Position numbers and translations under genes: made by a program | From: Oscillibacter sp. | GTDB taxonomy: Bacteria > Bacillota > Clostridia > Oscillospirales > Oscillospiraceae | NCBI GenBank assembly: GCA_017527365.1 | Contig: JAFXQD010000023.1 | Span: forward strand, 1 to 32,204 | Reading direction: 5' to 3' | DNA: 32,204 bases | In this document: in pieces, positions 15,793 through 23,056 of the stretch | Numbering within the stretch: the stretch's first letter is position 1 | Layout of the letters: every line of letters begins with the position of its first letter | The notes under the pieces: generated by a model | Databases searched by the model: none | The model's input: only the letters and a program-made list of their open reading frames with translations | What the model was told of the DNA's origin: nothing

Positions 15793-15826
15793 GGGGTGTG
15801 GACGCCGGAACAGGGGTTCACGTTCC
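15793..15826 (+). promoter_or_regulatory. hairpin with conserved 18-nt loop, upstream copy
   Basis: GGGGTGTG (15793-15800) pairs with CACGTTCC (15819-15826), three pairs being wobble. The loop GACGCCGGAACAGGGGTT is identical, base for base, to the loop of the terminator hairpin at 16081-16116. The stem differs by compensatory changes (U-A to C-G, U-G to C-G). It lies in the 5' leader of the gene at 15871, so it may act as an RNA element or protein-binding site. Confidence 0.6.
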
Positions 15827-15870
15827 GTCACCGGACTTGCGGATTAGCGCAAGGGAAAACGGAGGTCAAT

Positions 15871-16047
15871 ATGGCGCTGATTGATTTTCTGGAAAAACTC
15901 GCTGATAACATGGCGTCGGACAAGACGCAACGGAGAATGGAGGACGGATACAGGCGCGGCAGAGTCTCTCAGGAGAGTTACGACAAATACCGGGACGCCG
16001 TGGACAACTACAACAGCAGGAAAAAAACGAGTGACGAGGACTATTAA
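15871..16047 (+). CDS. small charged protein, function unknown
   Basis: 58 residues: MALIDFLEKLADN, then a basic and acidic, probably helical body (QRRMEDGYRRGRVSQESYDKY) ending in RKKTSDEDY. No family recognised. GGAGG lies 6 nt before the ATG; I preferred this over an upstream in-frame ATG at 15796 because of the SD and because the upstream part covers the hairpin. It sits between two hairpins that share an identical loop, and the downstream one has an 8-T run, so it probably ends the transcript begun at leader RNA copy A. Confidence 0.65.
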   Translation: MALIDFLEKLADNMASDKTQRRMEDGYRRGRVSQESYDKYRDAVDNYNSRKKTSDEDY

Positions 16048-16080
16048 AGCGACATCCAGTCGCGCAGTTCAACCACAGCG

Positions 16081-16124
16081 CGGGGCGCGGACGCCGGAAC
16101 AGGGGTTCGCGCCCCGTTTTTTTT
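16081..16124 (+). terminator. terminator hairpin with the conserved 18-nt loop
   Basis: CGGGGCGCG (16081-16089) and CGCGCCCCG (16108-16116) form a perfect 9-bp stem followed by eight T residues, a textbook intrinsic terminator. Its 18-nt loop equals that of the hairpin at 15793-15826. Confidence 0.9.
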
Positions 16125-16185
16125 GCGGAATATTCGCTAAGGACTTGCTGAAAAATAATTGTAGCGAAAGGGACGAGAACCTAAA

Positions 16186-16290
16186 GTCTCCCCCTATGGG
16201 GGACATGTCGCCGCAAGGCGACAGAGGGGGTCTTTTTTAGCCCCCTCCCGGCGCTTACGCGCCACCCTCCCCAAAGGGGAGGGCTTTGGG
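16186..16290. repeat. palindromic intergenic repeat (REP-like), copy 1
   Basis: A chain of short palindromes: TCCCCCTATGGGGGA, GTCGCCGCAAGGCGAC, then CCCTCCCCAAAGGGGAGGG, separated by GGGGGTCTTTTTTAGCCCCC. Similar CCCTCCCCAAAGGGG and TCTCCCCCTTTGGGGGAGA cores recur at 25760-25842 in the opposite order. Such elements are dispersed between genes in many gut Clostridia. The run may also act as a terminator toward carB-dapF, which converges from the right. The rest of 16125-16385 shows no gene. Confidence 0.75.
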
Positions 16291-16385
16291 CGGCGCAACC
16301 ATTCGAGCGGTTTATTTTTGTGCAAGTCCTAAGTTTTCCATAAAAATTTGCGGGGGCGTCACAAAGCCGCCCCCGCTTTTCGCGC

Positions 16386-19300
16386 TCAATACTCGATTTC
16401 GCCCGTATAGACAAGGTTCGCGTCGCCCGTCAGCGTGACGCGCTCGTCCGTGCAGTTCACGATTAGGTCGCCGCCGCGAACCCGGACGGTTACGTCAACG
16501 CCCTTTTCGCAAAGCCCGTTTGCGATAGCCGCCGCCACTGCCGCCACCGCGCCCGTGCCGCAAGCCATCGTTTCCCCGCTCCCGCGCTCCCACACGCGCA
16601 TTTTGATTGTGCGCGGGTTCACGACCCGGATAAACTCCGTGTTGATTCTGTCGGGGAACAGCGGCGAATACTCGAACTGGGGCCCGACGTGCGAAACGTC
16701 CACGCTGTCCACGCGCTCGCAGAACACCACGCAGTGCGGGTTGCCCACGTCCACGCACGTTATCCGGTAGTCTTTGCCGCCAATGCGGGCGGGATAGTCC
16801 ACAATGACGCGCTCCGGTATCGCCAAACGAAGCCCGGACACGTCCACCGACGCCTTGCCCATGTCCACCGACGCCGACGTGACTTTCCCGTTGACCGTGT
16901 AAACCCGCACGTTCTTGACGCCCCCGGCGGTCTCGATTTTCACGAGGTCGCCTCTGGAATAGCCGTTGTCGTAAAGGCATTTCGCCATACAGCGCAGGGC
17001 GTTGCCCGCCATCAGGCCTTCGCTTCCGTCGGCGTTGAACATCCTCATTTTCGCGTCCGCCTTGCTCGACGGCTCCATTAAAATGATTCCGTCCGCGCCG
17101 ATTCCGTAATGCCTGTCGCAGAACGGGACGCACAGCGATTCGGGGCTTGTAATCTCGCCGTGGAAGTTGGCGAGGAAAATATAGTCGTTGCCGCAGGTCT
17201 CCATTTTGTCGAAACGCAGTTTTTCGCGCTTCGGGCGCAGGCGGCAGATGTCCACAAGCTCCGTGTTCTTCTGGGTGTAGCGGGAGGCGAGAATATCCGT
17301 CAGGGCGTTCGCCGTGTCAAGGGAGGTCAGGCAGGGCACGCCCAACTGCACGCAACGGCGGTTCAGGCGGATAAAGTCCTTGATATACTCCGGCTCCGTG
17401 GAGCCCGTCAGGATGACGTAGTCAATCTTTTCCTCTTCCAGCAGGCGGAACACGCGGCTGTCCTTGCCGAGCTTGCCGACAATCTCAACGTCGGCGCCAA
17501 GGCGCATGATTTCCCGCGCCGTGCCGTCGGTGGCGTAGAGGCGGAAGCCCATTTCGTCAAGTTTCCGCGCAATATTGACAATCTCCGGCTGGTCGCGGTG
17601 GTTGACGGAAATCAACACGCCCGCATGGGTGTGCTTTTCGATTTTGTACCCGGCGGACAGCAGCCCCTTGAACAAGGCTTCCTGCATACTCCTGCCAAGC
17701 CCCAAAACTTCGCCCGTCGATTTCATCTCCGGCGACAGCGCCGCGTTCGCCGACGGAATCTTTTCAAACGAGAACACCGGGACTTTCACGGCGACATACG
17801 GCGGCTGGCGGTACAAGCCCGTGCCGTAGCCAAGGGACGCGAGCGGCTCGCCCACCATGACGCGGGTCGCCAAGTCCACCATGGGCACGCCCGTCACTTT
17901 CGAGATATAGGGCACCGTCCGGGAGGCGCGAGGATTCACCTCAATCACGTACAGCTCTTCCTGATAAATCAGGTACTGGATGTTAATAAGCCCCTTCGTG
18001 CCCAAGGACAGAGACAGCTTTTCGGAACAGTCCACAATCGTTTTCAGCATACTGTCGCGGATGGAGAACGGCGGGTAAACCGCGATAGAGTCGCCGCTGT
18101 GGACGCCCGTCCGCTCGATATGCTGCATGACGCCGGGGATTAAAACGTCCGTCCCGTCGGAAATCACATCCACTTCCAGTTCCTTGCCCATGAGGTACTG
18201 GTCAACCAGCACGGGATTCTCAATCTTGCCCGCAAGGATGATTTCCATATACGTGCGCACGTCGTACTCGTTGTGGGCGATTACCATATTCTGCCCGCCG
18301 ATGACGTAGGACGGGCGCAACAGCACCGGATAGCCCAATTCTTCCGCCGCTTTCAACGCCTCTTCCATGCCCATGACGGCGCGCCCCTGCGGGCGGCGGA
18401 TATTGAACTTTTCAAGAAGCGCGTCGAACCGTTCCCTGTCCTCCGCCATGTCGATGGATTCCGCCGACGTGCCCATAATGCGTATGCCGCGGCTGTCAAG
18501 GAAATGCGTCAGCTTGATGGCGGTCTGTCCGCCGAACGCCACCACGACGCCCACAGGCTTTTCGACCTCAATAATGTGCATAACGTCTTCGGGGAACAGC
18601 GGCTCAAAGTAAAGCCTGTCGGCGGTGTCGTAGTCGGTGGAGACGGTTTCCGGGTTGTTATTGACTATCACGACCTCATAGCCCAAGTCCTTGAGCGTCC
18701 AGACGCAGTGCACGGACGAGTAGTCGAACTCAATGCCCTGCCCGATACGGATGGGCCCGGAGCCGAGCACCATAATGACGGGCTTGCCCGAACGCGGAAA
18801 ACTCCGGCTTTCGCAGACCTTATCGAACGACGAGTAGAAATAAGGCGTTTCGGCGTCGAACTCCGCGCCGCACGTGTCCACCATTTTGTAGACGGCGGGC
18901 TTCGGCGCTTCGGGTAGCTTGTCCGAGCCCGTCAGGCGCAGTAAGGTTGCGTCGGGGTAGCCCAAGCGTTTGCCCTCTTCGTACTGCTCTACAGTCAGCG
19001 CCCCCGGCGTCAGGGACTGCTCGAACTCCGCCAGCTTCTTGATTTTCGACACAAACCAGCGGTCAATTTTCGTAATTTGGTAAATTTCGTCTACGGAAAC
19101 GCCCGCTTTCAACGCCTCAAAAATCGTAAAAATGCGATGGTCGTCCACGCGCTTCAGGCGTTCCCGAATCGGAGTTTCCGGGTCGTCGGGCTTGCGGTTG
19201 AGCGTGTCCATGCCGATTTCCGCGCCGCGCACCGCCTTCATCAAAGCCATTTCAAAGCTCGGCGCAATCGACATGACCTCGCCCGTCGCCTTCATGCGCG

Positions 19301-20420
19301 TGCCCAGCTTCCGCGACGCGTCCGCGAACTTGTCAAACGGCCACTTGGGCATTTTGCACACGATATAGTCCACGGTCGGCTCAAAACAGGCGCAGGTTTT
19401 GCCCGTGATGTCGTTCTTGATTTCGTCCAGCGTGTAGCCCAGCGCGATTTTCGTCGTAATCTTCGCTATCGGGTAGCCGGTCGCCTTGGACGCCAAAGCC
19501 GACGAGCGCGAAACGCGGGGGTTGACCTCAATCACGGCGTACTCGAAACTGTCGGGGTTCAGCGCGAGTTGGCAGTTGCACCCGCCGACAACGCCCAAAT
19601 GCGCCACGATTTCAAGCGCCGCCGTGCGCAACATCTGAAATTCCTTGTTCGCCAGCGTCTGCGACGGCGCCACTACAATGGAGTCGCCCGTATGCACGCC
19701 CACCGGGTCAACGTTTTCCATGGAGCAAATCGCAATCACGTTGCCCACGCCGTCGCGCATGGTCTCGAACTCGATTTCCTTCCAGCCGAAAATGGCGCGC
19801 TCAATCAAAATCTGGCGTATCGGGGACGCGTCCAGCCCGATATGCGCGATGGTGCGCAGTTCGTCGGCGTTAGACGCCGCGCCGCCGCCCGTGCCGCCCA
19901 GCGTGAACGCCGGGCGCACTATCACCGGATAGCCGATTTTCTCCGCGACTTCCAGCGCCCCTTCCACGGTTCCGGCAATGTCCGACGCCACGACGGGCTG
20001 TCCGATTTCCGCCATTGCTTCCTTGAAAAGCTCCCTGTCCTCGGCTTTGGAAATCGCGGCGGCGTTCGTGCCCAAAAGCCGGACGCCGTTGGCCTCTAAA
20101 AAGCCTTCCTTGTCCAGTTGCATGGCCATAGTCAAGCCCGTCTGCCCGCCCAAGGAGGCAAGCATACTGTCCGGGCGCTCTTTCTTGATAATGCGCCGGA
20201 CGGATTCCAGCGTCAGCGGCTCCAGATAAATGGCGTCCGCCATAGCTTGGTCTGTCATGATGGTGGCGGGGTTGGAGTTGCACAGCACGACTTCCACGCC
20301 CGCTTCCTTCAAAACCCGGCAAGCCTGCGTCCCGGCGTAGTCGAACTCCGCCGCCTGTCCGATGACGATAGGCCCCGAACCGATAACCAATACTTTCCTA
20401 ATGCTCTTATCCAGCGGCAT
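16386..20420 (-). CDS. carbamoyl-phosphate synthase large subunit fused to diaminopimelate epimerase
   Basis: One continuous 1344-residue frame. Residues 1 to about 1065 are CarB: KVLVIGSGPIVIGQAAEFDYAG at the start, two ATP-grasp halves (second opening VMVLGSGPIRIGQGIEFDY near 565) and an allosteric MGS-like domain near 940-1065. CarB makes carbamoyl phosphate for arginine and pyrimidines from bicarbonate, ammonia and ATP. Residues about 1068-1344 form a DapF domain (LL- to meso-diaminopimelate for peptidoglycan and lysine): FDKMETCGNDY, DRHYGIGADG, FNADGSEG and ERGSGETMACGTG. The DapF Cys expected before GN (…CGNG) is alanine in LMAGNALRC. No SD or start is evident at the junction near 17219. 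The ATG overlaps the carA stop (TAATG). Confidence 0.93.
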   Translation of the reverse strand: MPLDKSIRKVLVIGSGPIVIGQAAEFDYAGTQACRVLKEAGVEVVLCNSNPATIMTDQAMADAIYLEPLTLESVRRIIKKERPDSMLASLGGQTGLTMAMQLDKEGFLEANGVRLLGTNAAAISKAEDRELFKEAMAEIGQPVVASDIAGTVEGALEVAEKIGYPVIVRPAFTLGGTGGGAASNADELRTIAHIGLDASPIRQILIERAIFGWKEIEFETMRDGVGNVIAICSMENVDPVGVHTGDSIVVAPSQTLANKEFQMLRTAALEIVAHLGVVGGCNCQLALNPDSFEYAVIEVNPRVSRSSALASKATGYPIAKITTKIALGYTLDEIKNDITGKTCACFEPTVDYIVCKMPKWPFDKFADASRKLGTRMKATGEVMSIAPSFEMALMKAVRGAEIGMDTLNRKPDDPETPIRERLKRVDDHRIFTIFEALKAGVSVDEIYQITKIDRWFVSKIKKLAEFEQSLTPGALTVEQYEEGKRLGYPDATLLRLTGSDKLPEAPKPAVYKMVDTCGAEFDAETPYFYSSFDKVCESRSFPRSGKPVIMVLGSGPIRIGQGIEFDYSSVHCVWTLKDLGYEVVIVNNNPETVSTDYDTADRLYFEPLFPEDVMHIIEVEKPVGVVVAFGGQTAIKLTHFLDSRGIRIMGTSAESIDMAEDRERFDALLEKFNIRRPQGRAVMGMEEALKAAEELGYPVLLRPSYVIGGQNMVIAHNEYDVRTYMEIILAGKIENPVLVDQYLMGKELEVDVISDGTDVLIPGVMQHIERTGVHSGDSIAVYPPFSIRDSMLKTIVDCSEKLSLSLGTKGLINIQYLIYQEELYVIEVNPRASRTVPYISKVTGVPMVDLATRVMVGEPLASLGYGTGLYRQPPYVAVKVPVFSFEKIPSANAALSPEMKSTGEVLGLGRSMQEALFKGLLSAGYKIEKHTHAGVLISVNHRDQPEIVNIARKLDEMGFRLYATDGTAREIMRLGADVEIVGKLGKDSRVFRLLEEEKIDYVILTGSTEPEYIKDFIRLNRRCVQLGVPCLTSLDTANALTDILASRYTQKNTELVDICRLRPKREKLRFDKMETCGNDYIFLANFHGEITSPESLCVPFCDRHYGIGADGIILMEPSSKADAKMRMFNADGSEGLMAGNALRCMAKCLYDNGYSRGDLVKIETAGGVKNVRVYTVNGKVTSASVDMGKASVDVSGLRLAIPERVIVDYPARIGGKDYRITCVDVGNPHCVVFCERVDSVDVSHVGPQFEYSPLFPDRINTEFIRVVNPRTIKMRVWERGSGETMACGTGAVAAVAAAIANGLCEKGVDVTVRVRGGDLIVNCTDERVTLTGDANLVYTGEIEY

Positions 20421-21538
20421 TACAGCCCACCGCCTTTCGTGCCGTTCACATACGCCCCGCCGACATACGCGCCGCCGTCCATGAGCGCGGCGAACTTCTC
20501 AAACAAAAACTTCGTGTCGCCGGGGCCGCCGTGCGCCTCCGGGTGGAACTGCACGGTGAACGCCCCCAAATCCGGGTAGTCGATTCCCTCGCAGGTGCTG
20601 TCGTTGGCGTTCACGAACGACAGCCGCCCGCATTTCACGCTGTCCGCGTCCACGGCGTAGCCGTGGTTCTGGCTCGTGATATACGTCCGCGCCGCCTGTC
20701 CGGGCTCGGCGTTCTCGCGCACGGGCTGATTCGCGCCCCGGTGCCCGTACTTTAACTTATACGTCCTGCCGCCCGCCGCCAGCGCGGTCAACTGGTGCCC
20801 CAAGCAGATTCCGAACAGCGGAACTTTCCCCAACAGCTTGCGGATTTGCTCAATCTCCCAAACGTTTTCGGCGGGGTCGCCGGGGCCGTTCGACAACATC
20901 ACGCCGTCGGGGCGGATGTTCAGCACGTCCTCCGCCGACGCCGACGCCGGGAACACCGTCACTTCGCAGCCCTGCCGCCGCAGTTCCCGCGCAATGCTCC
21001 GCTTGGCGCCGTAGTCCATGAGCGCGACGCGGAACCGCCGCTCCCCCTCCGCCGGATACGTCGTGATTTCCTGACAGGTCGCGCCCCGCACCGCGCCCGC
21101 AATCCGGTAGCCCCTCACCGCCGACAGGTCGGCGGGCGGCGCGCCGCATATGGCGGCGTTCATCACGCCGTTGTCGCGGATAATGCGCGTCAGCTCGCGG
21201 GTGTCGAGCCCGCACAGCGCCGGGACGCCCTGCTCTTTCAGGTAGGAATCCAAATCGCAGTCCGTGCGGAAGTTCGACGGCGCGTCGCAGACCTCGCGCA
21301 CGACGTAGCCTTTCACCGAACAGGCGCCCTCGAAATCCGCCCGCATGACGCCGTAGTTTCCGATAAGCGGATACGTCTGCATGACAATCTGCCCGGCGTA
21401 GCTGGGGTCGGTGAGGGTCTCGACATAGCCCACGACGCCCGTCGTGAACACAAGCTCCCCCACGGCGTCCGCCTCCGCGCCGAACCGGAAGCCCTCAAAC
21501 GCCCGCCCGTCCTCAAGGACAAGCCATCCTTTTTTCAT
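20420..21538 (-). CDS. carA: carbamoyl-phosphate synthase small (glutaminase) subunit
   Basis: 372 residues, normal for CarA. It hydrolyses glutamine and channels ammonia to CarB. The N-terminal CarA domain contains VFTTGVVGYVETLTDPSYAGQ. The class I glutamine amidotransferase domain holds the nucleophile Cys in GICLGHQLTALA (about residue 243), SQNHGYAVD, and the His-Glu of FHPEAHGGP (about 333). The C-terminus has a tandem GGAYVGGAYVNG tail. GGAGGAGGGAG precedes the ATG. It is first in the carA-carB/dapF operon, with a consensus promoter at 21571-21598. I see no PyrR-type attenuator in its short leader. Confidence 0.96.
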   Translation of the reverse strand: MKKGWLVLEDGRAFEGFRFGAEADAVGELVFTTGVVGYVETLTDPSYAGQIVMQTYPLIGNYGVMRADFEGACSVKGYVVREVCDAPSNFRTDCDLDSYLKEQGVPALCGLDTRELTRIIRDNGVMNAAICGAPPADLSAVRGYRIAGAVRGATCQEITTYPAEGERRFRVALMDYGAKRSIARELRRQGCEVTVFPASASAEDVLNIRPDGVMLSNGPGDPAENVWEIEQIRKLLGKVPLFGICLGHQLTALAAGGRTYKLKYGHRGANQPVRENAEPGQAARTYITSQNHGYAVDADSVKCGRLSFVNANDSTCEGIDYPDLGAFTVQFHPEAHGGPGDTKFLFEKFAALMDGGAYVGGAYVNGTKGGGL

Positions 21539-21570
21539 ACGCTCCCTCCTCCTGTCGGGTTTTCCCCATT

Positions 21571-21598
21571 ATTATAGGGATTTTTCCGTGACAGTCAA
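21571..21598 (-). promoter_or_regulatory. promoter of the carA operon
   Basis: Minus strand: TTGACT (21593-21598), 16-nt spacer, perfect TATAAT (21571-21576), 32 nt upstream of the start codon. The leader is too short for a long attenuator. Confidence 0.85.
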
Positions 21599-21758
21599 CC
21601 GTTCTTTCCGTTCCGTTTCCCGTCATTTTTAACAGATTTGACCGGAAATCCCCTTTGGAACGTTGTCGCGCCCCCTGAAAACGCCGCCCCCTGCGCGGAC
21701 GGCGGCGCGACGGACGGAAACAGGCGCTCCAATCCCGGCGTGAAAAAGTCGGTCGGTC

Positions 21759-21782
21759 TTTTTCGCCTGTTTCGGCGAAAAA
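21759..21782. terminator. bidirectional terminator-like hairpin upstream of the CRISPR promoter
   Basis: TTTTTCGCC and GGCGAAAAA make a 9-bp stem with a 6-nt loop, T-rich on one arm and A-rich on the other, giving U-runs on either strand. It would insulate the promoter at 21787 from upstream transcription. The region 21600-21740 holds GC-rich inverted repeats (CGCCGCC/GGCGGCG near 21680-21712) and no gene. Confidence 0.65.
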
Positions 21783-21786
21783 AGGC

Positions 21787-21815
21787 TTGACAAGCCGCCC
21801 AAAATCCGCTATAAT
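21787..21815 (+). promoter_or_regulatory. strong promoter upstream of the CRISPR array
   Basis: Perfect TTGACA (21787-21792), 17-nt spacer, perfect TATAAT (21810-21815). No gene with a usable start follows; the first CRISPR repeat is 218 nt downstream, so it most likely drives a leader RNA and the pre-crRNA. Confidence 0.85.
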
Positions 21816-21872
21816 CCCAATCATTCCGAAAGCGTCCTTTGGCGCTGTAAACGGGTTTTGACCGAAAACAAG

Positions 21873-21975
21873 CTAAAAAGTCGGTCGATGTCGCTTACAT
21901 AAACTGGAAATTCAGAAATGGCGCAACCATGCGGGTTTGCGGGTTCTCGCGTTCGGGAACCGACCGACTTTTTAG
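21873..21975 (+). ncRNA. structured leader element or small RNA before the CRISPR array
   Basis: CTAAAAAGTCGGTCG (21873-21887) and CGACCGACTTTTTAG (21961-21975) are a perfect 15-bp inverted repeat. The 73 nt between them can fold into small hairpins: ATGT/ACAT, CTG/CAG, ATGG/CCAT, and a longer GGTTCTCG with CGGGAACC around 21942-21960. A third direct copy of AAAAAGTCGGTCG lies at 21743-21755, before the promoter. The element may be a multi-branched RNA, a protein-binding site, or a small mobile-element remnant. No function is known to me. Confidence 0.55.
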
Positions 21976-22032
21976 GCATGAAAGCCGTCCAAAGCCCGTG
22001 CATTCCCCTTTACACCTCGCAAAGCTACAGTT

Positions 22033-22349
22033 GTTCATACCTTCCCTATGAGGGATTAAAACGAATCGCCAAAATCAAAATCGGCGATAGGGCCAAAAAG
22101 GCTACCGGTTCATACCTTCCCTATGAGGGATTAAAACGAACAAGTCGCGTGAAAAAACATCGTAGGGGCTAAACCGCTGAAAGTTCATACCTTCCCTATG
22201 AGGGATTAAAACAGGGTTTAGCTGGCAATCAGGCAACAAATGATCAAGAGTTCATACCTTCCCTATGAGGGATTAAAACGAGATGTTCAGCAAAGGTGTG
22301 GGATTCCCCAAGGTAGGCGAGATGGTTCATACCTTCCCTATGAGGGATT
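22033..22349 (+). CRISPR. orphan CRISPR array, five repeats, four spacers
   Basis: The 30-nt repeat starts GTTCATACCTTCCCTATGAG and ends GGATTAAAAC. Copies are at 22033, 22108, 22183, 22250 and 22325; the last matches only its first 25 nt and marks the trailer end. Spacers are 45, 45, 37 and 45 nt. The repeat contains a short TCCCT-ATG-AGGGA hairpin and ends in ATTAAAAC, like the ATTGAAAC handle of clostridial type I-B repeats, so transcription is probably rightward from the promoter at 21787. No cas gene is present in the window, so any processing must come from elsewhere. A terminator follows immediately. Confidence 0.97.
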
Positions 22350-22351
22350 GC

Positions 22352-22393
22352 GAAGCCGCCCTTTCCGTAAAATCGGAGAGGGCGGCTTCTTTG
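22352..22393 (+). terminator. terminator directly after the CRISPR array
   Basis: GAAGCCGCCCTTTCCG and CGGAGAGGGCGGCTTC form a 16-bp stem (one G-U) with a 6-nt loop, followed by TTTG. It begins 3 nt after the conserved part of the last repeat. Confidence 0.85.
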
Positions 22394-22414
22394 CGCGTCC
22401 GTGCGGAATTTTCA

Positions 22415-22443
22415 TTGACAAATCCGGGATTTTCCGGTATGCT
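22415..22443 (+). promoter_or_regulatory. promoter of the RNHCP gene
   Basis: TTGACA (22415-22420), 17-nt spacer, TATGCT (22438-22443). It starts a leader of about 160 nt before the ATG at 22608. Confidence 0.75.
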
Positions 22444-22551
22444 ATGGGCGGTTCCCCGGACGGGCGCGAGCCTGTTTCCGGGCGCAAATAACAAACAAAG
22501 GAGAATGTTTTTTGAAAAGCATGGATAACGGTTTGGGAATTGTGCGCTGAC

Positions 22552-22596
22552 CGGGAGGTTCAGCGTTAAGCCTCCCGAAAACTATCTTTCAGGAGG
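22552..22596 (+). promoter_or_regulatory. leader hairpin that could control the RNHCP start
   Basis: CGGGAGG (22552-22558) pairs with CCTCCCG (22571-22577). The CCTCC of this hairpin can alternatively pair with the GGAGG of the Shine-Dalgarno at 22592-22596. The two pairings exclude each other, so the leader could switch between open and blocked ribosome binding. No ligand domain is recognised. Confidence 0.45.
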
Positions 22597-22607
22597 AGCG
22601 ATTTCCA

Positions 22608-23009
22608 ATGAACCGCGAGAACAAACGGAGGCAGTACGAAAAGGGCTATTACAAAACCCATGCCTGCAACGAGAGCTTTACTTGCAAAGTCTGCGGACGC
22701 GTTGTCTTTCCCGACGGCGCGGGCAGTTCGCATAGAAACCACTGCCCGAACTGTCTGCACAGCCTGCACGTGGACGAGGAGCCGGGCGACCGCGCCGCCG
22801 ACTGCGGCGGCGTTATGGAGCCTGTGGCGGTATGGGTGCGCAAGGGCGGCGAATGGGCGGTTATCCACCGTTGCCGCCGCTGCGGGGCGCTTTCGTCCAA
22901 CCGTATCGCCGCCGACGACAACCCCTTTAAATTGATGTCAATCGCCATGAAGCCGATTGCGCAACCGCCGTTTCCGCCGGAACGCATGGAGGAAATGGCG
23001 CGGCTGTGA
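22608..23009 (+). CDS. RNHCP domain protein
   Basis: 133 residues with an RNHCP motif (HRNHCPNCLHSLH, about residues 43-55), the name-giving signature of a small zinc-binding family of unknown function. It has CKVCGRVV before it, plus CGGVM and a CRRCGALSSNRIA segment with NRIAADDNP. The paired cysteines suggest two zinc knuckles. GGAGGAG precedes the start. It is followed 47 nt later by the flavodiiron gene on the same strand, with a small CCCGTC/GACGGG hairpin between; they may be cotranscribed. Confidence 0.9.
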   Translation: MNRENKRRQYEKGYYKTHACNESFTCKVCGRVVFPDGAGSSHRNHCPNCLHSLHVDEEPGDRAADCGGVMEPVAVWVRKGGEWAVIHRCRRCGALSSNRIAADDNPFKLMSIAMKPIAQPPFPPERMEEMARL

Positions 23010-23056
23010 CCGCTCCCGTCGCCCGACGGGTACGAATATAGAACGGAGGAACGCAT

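Noticed and set aside
21815-22030. A tracrRNA for the CRISPR array
   Set aside because: I found no stretch complementary to the repeat and no cas9; the repeat looks like type I-B, which needs no tracrRNA.
21918-22491. Open frames across the CRISPR array encoding a repeated SYLPYEGLKR peptide
   Set aside because: The peptide repeat is only the translated CRISPR repeat; the 75-bp unit happens to keep frame. There is no SD or family resemblance.
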